Shown: positions 24,007 through 32,834 of the stretch, piece by piece | Numbering within the stretch: position 1 is the stretch's first letter | Layout of the letters: each line of letters begins with the position of its first letter | From: Candidatus Saccharimonadota bacterium | Lineage (GTDB): Bacteria; Patescibacteriota; Saccharimonadia; Saccharimonadales; Saccharimonadaceae | Direction of reading: 5' to 3' | Length of the DNA: 40,623 nucleotides | Assembly (NCBI GenBank): GCA_009778675.1 | Contig: WRFU01000005.1 | Location: 1 to 40,623, forward strand | Translations under genes and position numbers: made by a program | The notes under the pieces: model-generated | Database searches by the model: none | What the model was told of the DNA's origin: nothing | What the model saw: the letters and a program-made list of their open reading frames with translations, nothing else

Positions 24007-26028
24007 ATGGACACTAGTACGGATTTAAGTTTTGTAAAAGGTGTGGGCGAAAAAACCGCCGCTATTTTGGCAAAAGCCGGTTTGCATACGGTTAAAGACT
24101 TATTATATTTTTTGCCACGGACTTATGAAGATTTTTCGGTCACGCAATCTATTGCCAGTATTAAACCTGGTCGGGTGGTCGTACGCGCTAAAGTAGAAAA
24201 TATCGAAAGCCACCGCAAACGCCGCGGCCTAAGTTTAGCCGAAGCCACTTTAGTCGATAACAGTGGTAAAATGCGAGCCGTTTGGTTTAATCAACCATAC
24301 CGCGTTCGTCAGTTTAAACCAAACGAATATTACTATTTTTCGGGTGAATTTGAATTTAATTATGGCCGTTACCAGTTAATGAATCCCAGTGCCGAACTTG
24401 CCAGCGATTATCAAAAAACTGGCAACAAAATTGTACCAATTTACAAATCAAGTCACGAACTTAAGCCAGCTGTAACCCGTAAACTGATCAAAGCCCTAAA
24501 ACCTTATATTGCGGTTATGCCAGATAATCTACCGGATTCGGTGGTAGAAGATGACGGTTTGCTGCCTAGGGCTCAGGCGCTGTATAAAATTCACTTTCCA
24601 GATAGTCAACAAGATATAAAAACCGCTACTCATCGGCTAGCTTACGAAGAAGTGTTTGAACTGGTTTTGGCTAGTGTGCTAAATAAGGATGCTAACAAAA
24701 AACTGCGTAGTAAACAGATCCCGTTCGATCAAAAATCGGTGCGCGAGTTTGTGGTTAAACTGCCATTTAAACTAACCGATAGCCAGCGCCTGGCTGCTTG
24801 GGAAATTATTCAAGATTTCGAAAAATCTACCCCAATGAATCGCCTGTTGCAGGGCGATGTCGGCAGCGGTAAAACCGTGGTGGCCGGGCTAGCGGCCTAC
24901 CAAGCCGCTAAAGCCGGTTTGCAAACGGCTATTATGGCACCAACGGAAATTTTAGCCGCTCAGCATGCCGAAACCCTCAATAATTTACTGAAAGTTTTTG
25001 GTGTTACCGTGGCATTGCTCACTAGTGGTAGTAAAAACAAAACTAAGCTGCAGGCTAAAATTGCGGCCGGGCAGGTTGATATTATTGTTGGTACACATGC
25101 TTTAATTGCCGAGAAAGTACAGTATAAAAACTTGGGTTTTGTGGTGATCGATGAACAACACCGGTTCGGGGTGAACCAGCGGCTAAAACTGCTAGGTAAG
25201 GGCAAAGTAATGCCACATCTGTTAAGCATGACGGCCACGCCGATACCACGGTCGTTGCAATTAACGGTATTCGGCGAACTGGATATTTCTACCTTGAACG
25301 AACTGCCACAGGGGCGCAAACCGATTAAAACCGAAATTATTTCACCAAACTCGGTTGATAGTTTATACAAAAAGGTTGAAGAGCAGCTGCAACAGGGGCG
25401 ACAAGCTTATTATATTTGCAGTTTAATTGATGAAAATGGTGAACAACTACTAAAAAGCGTCACGCAAGAGTACCAGCACTTAAAAACGGTCTTTAAAGGC
25501 TATAAAATAGGCCTACTGCACGGCCGAATGACCGCAGACGATAAAAACACCGTCTTGAATGATTTTCTTGCTAAAAAGCTTGATTTATTGGTTAGCACTA
25601 CTGTTATCGAAGTTGGAGTTGACGTACCAAATGCCACGGTGATGGTGATTCGCGACGCTGATCGGTTCGGCTTAGCCCAGTTGCACCAGATTCGCGGCCG
25701 GGTGGGGCGTAGCACTTACCAGAGTTATTGTTATTTAATCACCAGCACTAGCGCTAAACCAACCGCTAGATTGCAAGAAATTGTCAAATCCAACGATGGT
25801 TTTTACTTGGCGCAAAAAGATTTAGAATTACGCGGCCCAGGCGAAATCTATGGTAAATTGCAACATGGGGCGCTAGATTTAAGGGTCGCCACCCTAACAG
25901 ATACCAAATTATTGGCCACTGCCAGCCGGGCGGCCAAGAAATTCGTGACAAATGGCAGAAATCTGTTAGACTATAAGGAGTTAGCTGATAAAGTCCAAAA
26001 ATATCAGCGCTTAACAACATTAAATTAA
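24007..26028 (+). CDS. recG: ATP-dependent DNA helicase RecG
   Basis: 673 residues. RecG remodels stalled forks and branch-migrates Holliday junctions. ATG 24007 is used rather than the adjacent TTG. The N-terminal wedge domain is present (KGVGEKTAAILAKAGL, RTYEDFS, VRAKVENIESH). Helicase motifs are Walker A GDVGSGKTVV, MAPTEILA, the DEQH box VVIDEQHRFGVNQR, MTATPIPRS, TTVIEVGVDVPNATVMVI and QIRGRVGRS, followed by the TRG region. TACAAT lies seven bases before the ATG, so it is predicted leaderless. Confidence 0.96.
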   Translation: MDTSTDLSFVKGVGEKTAAILAKAGLHTVKDLLYFLPRTYEDFSVTQSIASIKPGRVVVRAKVENIESHRKRRGLSLAEATLVDNSGKMRAVWFNQPYRVRQFKPNEYYYFSGEFEFNYGRYQLMNPSAELASDYQKTGNKIVPIYKSSHELKPAVTRKLIKALKPYIAVMPDNLPDSVVEDDGLLPRAQALYKIHFPDSQQDIKTATHRLAYEEVFELVLASVLNKDANKKLRSKQIPFDQKSVREFVVKLPFKLTDSQRLAAWEIIQDFEKSTPMNRLLQGDVGSGKTVVAGLAAYQAAKAGLQTAIMAPTEILAAQHAETLNNLLKVFGVTVALLTSGSKNKTKLQAKIAAGQVDIIVGTHALIAEKVQYKNLGFVVIDEQHRFGVNQRLKLLGKGKVMPHLLSMTATPIPRSLQLTVFGELDISTLNELPQGRKPIKTEIISPNSVDSLYKKVEEQLQQGRQAYYICSLIDENGEQLLKSVTQEYQHLKTVFKGYKIGLLHGRMTADDKNTVLNDFLAKKLDLLVSTTVIEVGVDVPNATVMVIRDADRFGLAQLHQIRGRVGRSTYQSYCYLITSTSAKPTARLQEIVKSNDGFYLAQKDLELRGPGEIYGKLQHGALDLRVATLTDTKLLATASRAAKKFVTNGRNLLDYKELADKVQKYQRLTTLN

Positions 26029-26043
26029 CAGCTTAGTAGACGT

Positions 26044-26174
26044 TTGCCATGCTTAATTTTGGGCAATCGGCTTTTCACTGCGATTCTTCCATTTTTTCAT
26101 GGCTGATTCCAAGAAAAAATGGAAAAATCCAGAGAAAAACGGTCGGTTTGGAGGGCGAAAATTAAGCATGGCAA
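26044..26174. repeat. Nested long inverted repeat
   Basis: Outer arms of 17 bases are perfect (26044-26060 and 26158-26174). Inside lies a second pair of 17-base arms with one mismatch (26082-26098 and 26113-26129) around a 14-base loop. The structure begins 16 bases after recG and ends 22 bases before the next chosen start. It could be a leader RNA, a terminator complex or a small MITE-like element. This explains most of the 168-base gap. Confidence 0.8.
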
Positions 26175-26196
26175 GCATCTGCTAAGCAGGATCACT

Positions 26197-27006
26197 ATGT
26201 ATTCACGAATTACACAAACTAAAGGTCCCGATAGGGTCATTGGCACACATCAAAAGATTGACCGTGCTGCCCGACGTATGCTAGTACCACTGTTAAACAC
26301 TGGGGTAGATTTTCCAACAATTTTAGAAATTTTACATTTCGAAGGTCTAAATGGACCCGATGGTCTAAAAACTAAAAATCCAGGGGTCGATGAACCAAAC
26401 GATATACTAATCCCGGGGGCGAACGACGGTAAATTAGTCCAGCATGTTACAGATTACATGTACAATTTAACAGAGGCGCTAAAGCATCAAGATCGTGTTC
26501 GGGCTAGCTACGAAGCTGCCTGGCTGGCGCATATGGTGGTAGATGGCTTAACGCCGGCGCATCACTACCCGCTAAAAGAAGAATTAAAACATCTTGATGA
26601 CCGCGATATCGAGCATATCGATAAAATTTATAAAAAATGGATTTTACCAGGTTCAAACCCAACTTCGTTTATTCGCAACAATTGGCATTACATCGGTCCT
26701 AAAGGGGTCATGATCAGTCATTTATTGTATGAATTAGGGGTGGCTGTGATAATTTCACCAGTTACACCCAAACAACTGATGGTAAAAATAACCCCGCGTG
26801 AACTAGAAGAGGTTAAAGCAGGCAAGTATTTAGAGGTGTTCAACGAAGGCGTCAATAAAATCAACGACTTAAAAATGTATGACATTTATATGAAAAAGGG
26901 TTGGACTAACGACCTAGCCAGCCAAACTCGCCGGATTTTGATACCAGAAATGGCTCGCTACGTTACACTGGGGTGGCTGGCAGCGATTTACAGAGTAGAG
27001 AAATAG
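26197..27006 (+). CDS. Possible zinc-dependent phospholipase C / P1-nuclease-like protein
   Basis: 269 residues from ATG 26197 (MYSRITQTKGPD), with AGGATC just upstream. A frame open from 26119 would add 26 residues but they lie in the inverted repeat. Histidines and acids occur in the pattern of helical Zn-hydrolases: GTHQKIDRAARR, LHFEGLNGPDG, LVQHVTDYMYN and especially AAWLAHMVVDGLTPAHHYP, which recalls the WxxHxxxD...PxH core of PF00882 and S1/P1 enzymes. No signal peptide is seen, which is unusual for those families. rsmD follows after one base, so they form an operon. Confidence 0.5.
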   Translation: MYSRITQTKGPDRVIGTHQKIDRAARRMLVPLLNTGVDFPTILEILHFEGLNGPDGLKTKNPGVDEPNDILIPGANDGKLVQHVTDYMYNLTEALKHQDRVRASYEAAWLAHMVVDGLTPAHHYPLKEELKHLDDRDIEHIDKIYKKWILPGSNPTSFIRNNWHYIGPKGVMISHLLYELGVAVIISPVTPKQLMVKITPRELEEVKAGKYLEVFNEGVNKINDLKMYDIYMKKGWTNDLASQTRRILIPEMARYVTLGWLAAIYRVEK

Positions 27007-27007
27007 C

Positions 27008-27550
27008 ATGTACCTGCGAATAACTGGTGGCACGTTACAGCGGCAAAAAGTTAAAACCCCCGGCAATCGGCGTACCCACCCTATGGGTGAGCGTATTCGG
27101 GTAGCGATTTTTAATAAAATTGGTGATTGGTTACCAGGGGCAACAATATTGGACGCTTTTGCTGGTACTGGGGCATTAGGCTTTGAAGCAGTTTCTAGGG
27201 GAGCAGCCAGTGTTATTATGATAGAAAAAGATCGCACCGCCCAGAAAATTATTACCGAGAACATTGAATCCTTAGGGGTGGGTGATAAAGTTACACTGGT
27301 ACGAGCGCGGTTACAAGGGTGGTTAAACAGTCGTACCACTGATGATAAGTTTGATATTATTTTCGTTGATCCGCCATATTTTGACCCACAGCTAAAAGTT
27401 GTTGAAAAGTTGACTAGTTTATTAAAAGAAGGCGGGATATTGATTCTAAGCTACTCTAAAGGCCTAGAAACGCCAATTTTACCGAATGTTACACTTTTTG
27501 ACCATCGCGAATATGCCGATGCGGCGATAGCCTACTACCGCCCAAATTAG
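27008..27550 (+). CDS. rsmD: 16S rRNA (guanine(966)-N(2))-methyltransferase RsmD
   Basis: 180 residues. It methylates G966 of 16S rRNA in the assembled 30S head. Marks: N-terminal RITGGTLQRQKVKTP, GERIRVAIFN, SAM motif ILDAFAGTGALGFEAVSRGA, IEKDRTA, and catalytic IIFVDPPYFDP. Starts one base after the stop of the preceding gene. Downstream GCCCAA / TTGGGC at 27540-27563 followed by TTT may be a weak terminator. Confidence 0.93.
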   Translation: MYLRITGGTLQRQKVKTPGNRRTHPMGERIRVAIFNKIGDWLPGATILDAFAGTGALGFEAVSRGAASVIMIEKDRTAQKIITENIESLGVGDKVTLVRARLQGWLNSRTTDDKFDIIFVDPPYFDPQLKVVEKLTSLLKEGGILILSYSKGLETPILPNVTLFDHREYADAAIAYYRPN

Positions 27551-27629
27551 CTTATGCTTGGGCTTTCGGCCGGTAGGTGATTTAATCTAATTAGCTACAA
27601 GTGTGCACATTGAGAGAGGGTGATATAAA

Positions 27630-28388
27630 ATGGCAGTTAACACAAAACGCGCTGTTTTTATAAGTATTGAAGGTACCGGCGAAGGTGTTGGAAAAACGAC
27701 ACTAGTAGAGGGACTGAAAAAACGACTACCTAGTGATAAATTTTATTTTACTAGGGAAATCGGCGGTATTGGCAGTCCAGTGGCAGAAGCTGTTAGGAAT
27801 GTTGTTCTTGATAAAAACTTACCTGCGATGGATCCGATAACAGAGGAATTGCTAGTTATGGCAACTCGAACGGCTCATATGTATGATGTTGTTTTACCAA
27901 AATTAGAAGCTGGTATTAATGTTATCAGCGATCGCTGTATGTTAAGCTCTATGGCTTATCAGGGCAAACGCGGTGATAGTGGCGTTGCGCGAGTTTTATG
28001 GGATCACGCAATATTCTTTCATCGATTCTTTCTAAAATTAGGCTATAGCTTATCTGGATTCCCAAGAGTTGATAATACATCGCTTGATGGATCAATAATG
28101 TCGCTTGGAGGGTACGTCCCATTACCAAATCTAATCTATGTATTAGATATGCCAGTAGACGCTAGCCTAGCACGTAAAGGACAATGCAATCCGGCTGACA
28201 TGAATCGGATTGATCTGGAATTACGCGAGTCACATGATTTGATCTACCAGGGTTATCACGAAGCGATAAAAGTGTTAAACGATTTTGTTTATCCGCCCCC
28301 AACGATTAAGTTAGTGGATGCTGAGCAATCCAAAGACGATGTGCTTGCAATAGTAATGAGAGATTTAACCAAACATTGTATCTTGTAG
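27630..28388 (+). CDS. tmk: Thymidylate kinase-like protein
   Basis: 252 residues, longer than the usual 205-215. Thymidylate kinase phosphorylates dTMP. The DR-Y region ISDRCMLSSMAYQG and LIYVLDMPVDASLAR are family-like. The P-loop reads IEGTGEGVGKTT, which has one residue more than the common EGxxGxGKTT, placing Thr at the first P-loop glycine. The middle (about residues 115-165) carries an insertion with HRFFLKLGYSLSGFPRVDNT and a Gly-rich turn, and the typical LID arginines are not obvious (ARKGQ, NRIDLE). A related deoxynucleoside or other small kinase is possible. Shine-Dalgarno GAGGGTGAT; single gene with its own terminator. Confidence 0.72.
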   Translation: MAVNTKRAVFISIEGTGEGVGKTTLVEGLKKRLPSDKFYFTREIGGIGSPVAEAVRNVVLDKNLPAMDPITEELLVMATRTAHMYDVVLPKLEAGINVISDRCMLSSMAYQGKRGDSGVARVLWDHAIFFHRFFLKLGYSLSGFPRVDNTSLDGSIMSLGGYVPLPNLIYVLDMPVDASLARKGQCNPADMNRIDLELRESHDLIYQGYHEAIKVLNDFVYPPPTIKLVDAEQSKDDVLAIVMRDLTKHCIL

Positions 28389-28394
28389 CTACAA

Positions 28395-28425
28395 GAGGGT
28401 AAGAATCCAACGGATTCTTACCCTC
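28395..28425 (+). terminator. Rho-independent terminator
   Basis: Perfect 14-base arms (28395-28408 and 28412-28425), loop AAC, then GTTTCTTTTT. A separate perfect 16-base palindrome at 28381-28396 overlaps the tmk stop codon. Confidence 0.92.
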
Positions 28426-28440
28426 GTTTCTTTTTACATC

Positions 28441-28469
28441 TTGAAAAAGATCGCGTAGTAGTGTAGAAT
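28441..28469 (+). promoter_or_regulatory. uvrA promoter
   Basis: TTGAAA (28441-28446), 17 bases, TAGAAT (28464-28469) preceded by TG. The start would fall near 28476, after the first ATG (28472), so ATG 28481 is the likely start codon. Confidence 0.65.
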
Positions 28470-28480
28470 GTATGGGATTT

Positions 28481-31330
28481 ATGGCTGATTATATTGAAAT
28501 TAAAGGGGCGCGCGAGCACAATTTAAAGAACGTGGACGTTAAAATTCCACGCGATAAGTTTGTGGTGATTACCGGGCTTTCCGGTTCGGGCAAGTCTAGT
28601 TTGGCGTTCGATACGATTTATGCCGAGGGCCAGCGCCGCTATGTAGAATCGCTAAGCAGTTACGCGCGGCAGTTTTTGGGGATTATGGATAAACCGGACG
28701 TTGATATGATTACCGGTTTAAGCCCTGCTATTAGTATCGATCAAAAATCAACTAGTCGTAATCCGCGCAGTACTGTTGCGACGGTAACCGAGGTTTATGA
28801 CTATTTACGCTTGCTTTTTGCTCGAATTGGTGTACCGCATTGTCCAATTTGTGGCGAACCAGTCCAAAAACGTACGGTACAAAATATCATAGATGAGATA
28901 TTAAAGCTGCAAAGTGGTAGTAAAATTATGATTCTAGCACCGCTAGTAAATGCCAAAAAAGGTGAATTTGCCCATGTACCTCAGCAGTACCTAAATAAAG
29001 GGTTTGCTAGGGCTAGAGTGGATGGTATTGTGTACGCCCTAGATGAGTTCCCAGAACTGGAAAAGCAAAAAAAGCACACCATCGAACTAGTGGTAGATCG
29101 CTTAATTTTGAACCCCGAATCCGAAAGTCGCCTGAGCCAATCAGTCGAACAGGCGCTTGATATTGGTGGCGGTATGGTAGAAGTATTACTGGTAAAAGAC
29201 AGTAGCGTGGCGTTGGGTAATACTAAATTTAAGGGCGACGAAGTGTTAACTTACAGCCAGCGTTATGCCTGTCGGAATCATCCAGATGAAGTTATACCAG
29301 AGTTAGAACCACGGCTGTTTAGCTTTAATGCGCCGCAAGGGGCTTGCCCAACTTGCACTGGTCTTGGTATTCGGCTAGAAGTTGATCCCGATTTAGTTTT
29401 AAACCCGAATTTAACGATTATGGAAGGTGCCATACGGCCATTCAACCGAGTGGGCAGCGATGCTTGGTACATTAAGCGACTGAGCGCGGTCGCAAGTGCG
29501 CACAATTTTAGTTTGCAAGTACCGGTTAAAGATCTATCTAAAAAAGCGATTGAAATGATTTTATATGGTACGGGTGAGCAAAAATATGAAATTCGCCTGG
29601 GTAACGGGCAAGAATACGAAACTACTTACGAGGGTGTAATTCCTAATTTAGAACGTCGTCATAAAGAAACTGACAGCGATTTTATGCGCCGAGATATTGA
29701 GCGTTTTATGCGTGAACGTGAATGTGCTACTTGCCATGGCGCTAGGCTAAAACCAGTGGTGCTGGCCGTTACTATTCATGGCCTGAATATTATGGATATG
29801 ACCGATTTGGATGTTGATGGTGCGTTAGATCTATTCGAAAACAAACTAAAACTGACCGCTCAAGAACAATTTATTGCGGCGCAGATTATTAAAGAAATTA
29901 AAGCCAGAATTAACTTTATGAAAAATGTTGGTTTAAATTACCTAGAACTAGGTCGGGCGGCTAATACTTTAAGTGGTGGTGAAGCCCAGCGGATTCGTTT
30001 GGCGACCCAGATTGGGAGTGGATTAACTGGTGTATTGTATGTGCTAGACGAGCCCAGCATCGGCCTGCACCAGCGTGATAACGATCGCTTGATCGCCACA
30101 CTTAAAGAACTGCGTGATCTTAAAAACACCATTTTGGTAGTCGAACATGACGAAGATACGATTGCCAAGAGTGATTATTTAATTGATGTTGGCCCGGGTG
30201 CTGGTATTCATGGTGGCGAAATTGTAGCTTATGGCACACCAGCGCAAGTTGCTAAAAACAAAGATAGTATTACCGGGCAATATTTATGTGGCATCAAAAA
30301 GATTGACACGCCTAAAACACGTCGCAAAGTGGTGAAAGATCACAATTTGCAGGTGATTGGAGCTCGTGAAAATAACTTAAAAAATATTGATGTTACTTTT
30401 CCGCTTGGCGTTTTAACAGTAGTGAGTGGTGTGTCGGGCAGTGGTAAATCTACATTGGTAAACGACATTTTGGCGCGTGAACTTTCGGCCAGATTGCATC
30501 GTGCCCAAACTGTGCCAGGTGCACACAAACGAATTGATGGTATTGAACAGCTAGATAAAGTGATTGTGATTGATCAAAGCCCAATTGGCCGTACACCGCG
30601 GAGTAACCCAGCAACTTACACTGGGGTATTTACGCCGATTCGCGAGTTATACGCTAATTTGCCCGAAGCCCAAGTGCGCGGTTATAAATCTGGTCGGTTT
30701 AGTTTTAACGTGCGTGGCGGTCGCTGCGAAAACTGCCAGGGCGAAGGGGTAATCAAAATTGAAATGCATTTTTTGCCGGATGTTTATGTCACTTGTGATG
30801 TTTGTCATGGTAAACGCTACAATCGCGAAGCGTTAGAAATCAAATATAAAGGCAAAACTATTAGTGACGTGCTAAAAATGACAGTGGAACAAGCCGCTGA
30901 GTTTTTTGCCAATATTCCGGCTGTCGCTAACAAATTAAATACACTGGTAGAGGTAGGTCTAGGCTACATTACACTTGGCCAACCAGCCACGACTTTTAGT
31001 GGTGGTGAAGCCCAGCGGATCAAGCTAGCCACTGAGCTATCGCGCCGCAGCACTGGACGTACATTATATATTTTGGATGAACCAACTACTGGTTTGCACA
31101 CCGATGATGTTAAACGATTGTTAAAGATTCTGCATCAGTTGGTGGAGGGTGGTAACAGTATGATCATCATTGAACACAACCTAAACGTTATAAAATGTGC
31201 CGATCATATAATTGATCTTGGCCCAGAGGGTGGATTGCACGGCGGTACGATAATTGCCGAAGGCACACCAGAGCAAGTTGCCAAAAACCCAAACAGTTAC
31301 ACCGGACAATACTTAAAGCAAATTTTGTAG
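28481..31330 (+). CDS. uvrA: Excinuclease ABC subunit A
   Basis: 949 residues from ATG 28481 ([17 protein letters not shown]), which matches the usual UvrA start; an ATG nine bases upstream lies before the predicted transcript. UvrA finds bulky DNA damage and loads UvrB. Two ABC ATPase halves: Walker [10 protein letters not shown] and GVSGSGKST, signatures [12 protein letters not shown] and [12 protein letters not shown], Walker [12 protein letters not shown] and [11 protein letters not shown]. The zinc modules show CPICG, CPTCTG, and CENCQGEG with [10 protein letters not shown]. UvrC is 4.7 kb downstream; uvrB is not in the window. Confidence 0.97.
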   Translation: MADYIEIKGAREHNLKNVDVKIPRDKFVVITGLSGSGKSSLAFDTIYAEGQRRYVESLSSYARQFLGIMDKPDVDMITGLSPAISIDQKSTSRNPRSTVATVTEVYDYLRLLFARIGVPHCPICGEPVQKRTVQNIIDEILKLQSGSKIMILAPLVNAKKGEFAHVPQQYLNKGFARARVDGIVYALDEFPELEKQKKHTIELVVDRLILNPESESRLSQSVEQALDIGGGMVEVLLVKDSSVALGNTKFKGDEVLTYSQRYACRNHPDEVIPELEPRLFSFNAPQGACPTCTGLGIRLEVDPDLVLNPNLTIMEGAIRPFNRVGSDAWYIKRLSAVASAHNFSLQVPVKDLSKKAIEMILYGTGEQKYEIRLGNGQEYETTYEGVIPNLERRHKETDSDFMRRDIERFMRERECATCHGARLKPVVLAVTIHGLNIMDMTDLDVDGALDLFENKLKLTAQEQFIAAQIIKEIKARINFMKNVGLNYLELGRAANTLSGGEAQRIRLATQIGSGLTGVLYVLDEPSIGLHQRDNDRLIATLKELRDLKNTILVVEHDEDTIAKSDYLIDVGPGAGIHGGEIVAYGTPAQVAKNKDSITGQYLCGIKKIDTPKTRRKVVKDHNLQVIGARENNLKNIDVTFPLGVLTVVSGVSGSGKSTLVNDILARELSARLHRAQTVPGAHKRIDGIEQLDKVIVIDQSPIGRTPRSNPATYTGVFTPIRELYANLPEAQVRGYKSGRFSFNVRGGRCENCQGEGVIKIEMHFLPDVYVTCDVCHGKRYNREALEIKYKGKTISDVLKMTVEQAAEFFANIPAVANKLNTLVEVGLGYITLGQPATTFSGGEAQRIKLATELSRRSTGRTLYILDEPTTGLHTDDVKRLLKILHQLVEGGNSMIIIEHNLNVIKCADHIIDLGPEGGLHGGTIIAEGTPEQVAKNPNSYTGQYLKQIL

Positions 31331-31364
31331 AAATACCGCTGGTTGATTATCTATGATGCCCTAT

Positions 31365-31973
31365 TTACCCACCAATATTAAACTTTGTGATCTTGTCATC
31401 GTATATATGAAAAGACGCGTTATAAGATCTGTCACTACATTTGATTGTACCGCTTGTGTCAGTGTTTTCACCAGAAATTTGAACATTGGTTGCATGATAT
31501 TCGCAACTGGAATCAATTTTTACATTAGAATTTTCAAAACTAGTTTGGAAATCCTTGACCGACGCGTATCCCATGTTGTCATAAAACAAATCATACGCAG
31601 CTGCATAGTCTTGCCGACCTAAGCTGTCTACAAATTTGGATGGTATGGGACTACTGGCATTTAGAATCAAACTAGCAAAAACAAATATACTCAGTACACA
31701 CACAATTATTCCCCAAACGATCGAAATAATTATACCAGCGATTGCTAAGCCCTTACCTTTGCCTGTTTTTTGTTTGGATTTTACCAACCCAATAATTGAT
31801 AAAATTAGGCCGATCAACGGCATCAAGAAAGCAAAGATAAAACCAAGTATCGCTAAAACATTACTTCCTGATTGTTGTTGGATTGGTTGTTGTGGTTGCG
31901 GCTGATAGACTGGTGGCGGTGTGGCTGTCGTTGTTGGTGGTTGATAAATTGGTGGTGTTTGTTGTGGTTCCAT
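31365..31973 (-). CDS. DUF4190-type membrane protein with Pro/Gln-rich tail
   Basis: 202 residues. A low-complexity cytoplasmic N-terminus (TPPPVYQPQPQQPIQQQ) precedes a DUF4190-like pair of helices: LAILGFIFAFLMPLIGLILS, IGLVKSKQKTGKGKGLAIAG and a second helix to about residue 105. The outer domain (FVDSLGRQDYAAAYDLFYDN onward) resembles small NTF2-like or DUF4878-type folds and has two Cys that could form a disulfide. Function unknown; the layout is common for envelope proteins in Saccharibacteria and Actinobacteria. Shine-Dalgarno AAGGA; TATAAT at 32008-32003 on the minus strand, with the G9 tract just upstream. Confidence 0.8.
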   Translation of the reverse strand: MEPQQTPPIYQPPTTTATPPPVYQPQPQQPIQQQSGSNVLAILGFIFAFLMPLIGLILSIIGLVKSKQKTGKGKGLAIAGIIISIVWGIIVCVLSIFVFASLILNASSPIPSKFVDSLGRQDYAAAYDLFYDNMGYASVKDFQTSFENSNVKIDSSCEYHATNVQISGENTDTSGTIKCSDRSYNASFHIYDDKITKFNIGG

Positions 31974-32015
31974 GAAGATCCTTATTTAAGTTTATGCTTA
32001 ACATTATACATCAAT

Positions 32016-32024
32016 GGGGGGGGG
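32016..32024. repeat. G9 tract upstream of the DUF4190 gene
   Basis: Nine G between the divergent DUF4190 and L25 genes. On the minus strand the C9 run lies seven bases upstream of the TATAAT of the DUF4190 gene, where the -35/-10 spacer should be. No convincing -35 is seen (TTGCCC would be at 13 bases). It is about 30 bases upstream of the L25 -10. Confidence 0.85.
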
Positions 32025-32082
32025 CAATATTGGGAATAATCGATTTGTGTTACAATATAATAAAGAAACGACAGGAGAATTC

Positions 32083-32796
32083 ATGAGCGAGACTAGTTTA
32101 AAGTTGCAAAAACGCGAAGCAAAAGGTAAAAAAGTAAAAGTTTTACGTAAACAAGGCATAGTGCCCGGCGTATTATATGGCGCTGGTAGCGACCCGATTT
32201 TGGTGCAATCAGACTATAATCCAATCGAAAAGGTAATTAAAATAGCTGGTAAGCATACGCCAGTCGAACTAGATATTGATGGTAAAAAGCAGCTAGCAAT
32301 GGTTAAGAATATCGATATCGACCCTGTAAAGCGCCGCTTAATCAATATAGAGTTTTTAGCGATTAAGGCTAGTGAAGCTATCGAGACGTCGGCGCCAATT
32401 AGGCTAGTTGGCATGGGCGAAAGCGAAGCCGAAAAAGCAGGTTTGGGCATAGCACAAGTACTAGATGGCGTTGAAATTAAAGCTAAGCCAGCTGACTTGC
32501 CAGAAGCCATAGAAGTAGATGTTGTAGGTCTTACAACACTTGAAGATAAGATTACGTTGAGTGATCTTAAATTACCAGCTGGTGTCGAATTTGCTAACCC
32601 AGACATCGACTTAAGCGCCACCATTGTAAATGTTTACGACCCAGCCGAACAGGCCGCCAAAGCCGAAGCGCAAGAAGCCGCCGAAAAAGAAGCTGAAGCC
32701 GAAGCGACTGCCGAAGCCGCCCCAACCGAAACCACTGCTGATAAGCCAGCCGAAACCGAATCTGAAGAAAAACCAGACGAAGAGCCTAAAGAATAA
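32083..32796 (+). CDS. rplY: 50S ribosomal protein L25 / general stress protein Ctc
   Basis: 237 residues from ATG 32083 (MSETSLKLQKREAKGKK), chosen for AGGAG seven bases upstream; an earlier ATG at 32014 lies upstream of the promoter. L25 binds 5S rRNA. Long Ctc form: N-terminal L25 domain (VLRKQGIVPGVLYG), C-terminal TL5 domain (GVEIKAKPADLPEAIEVDV, LEDKITLSDLKLPAGVE) and a low-complexity Ala/Glu tail of about 45 residues. TATAAT (32056-32061) or TACAAT (32051-32056) is the likely -10. Confidence 0.95.
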   Translation: MSETSLKLQKREAKGKKVKVLRKQGIVPGVLYGAGSDPILVQSDYNPIEKVIKIAGKHTPVELDIDGKKQLAMVKNIDIDPVKRRLINIEFLAIKASEAIETSAPIRLVGMGESEAEKAGLGIAQVLDGVEIKAKPADLPEAIEVDVVGLTTLEDKITLSDLKLPAGVEFANPDIDLSATIVNVYDPAEQAAKAEAQEAAEKEAEAEATAEAAPTETTADKPAETESEEKPDEEPKE

Positions 32797-32797
32797 C

Positions 32798-32828
32798 TTG
32801 ATTTTCTGACATGGGGGGGGGGTATACT
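32798..32828 (+). promoter_or_regulatory. Promoter with G10 tract in the -35/-10 spacer
   Basis: TTGATT (32798-32803), a 19-base spacer whose last ten bases are G (32813-32822), TATACT (32823-32828), then six bases to ATG 32835. Same geometry as at 5822-5852. With G8 the spacer would be the optimal 17. Confidence 0.65.
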
Positions 32829-32834
32829 ACCTGA

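Noticed and set aside
31353-31622. 89-codon plus-strand frame
   Set aside because: It is antisense to the DUF4190 gene, which has clear membrane helices and a Shine-Dalgarno.
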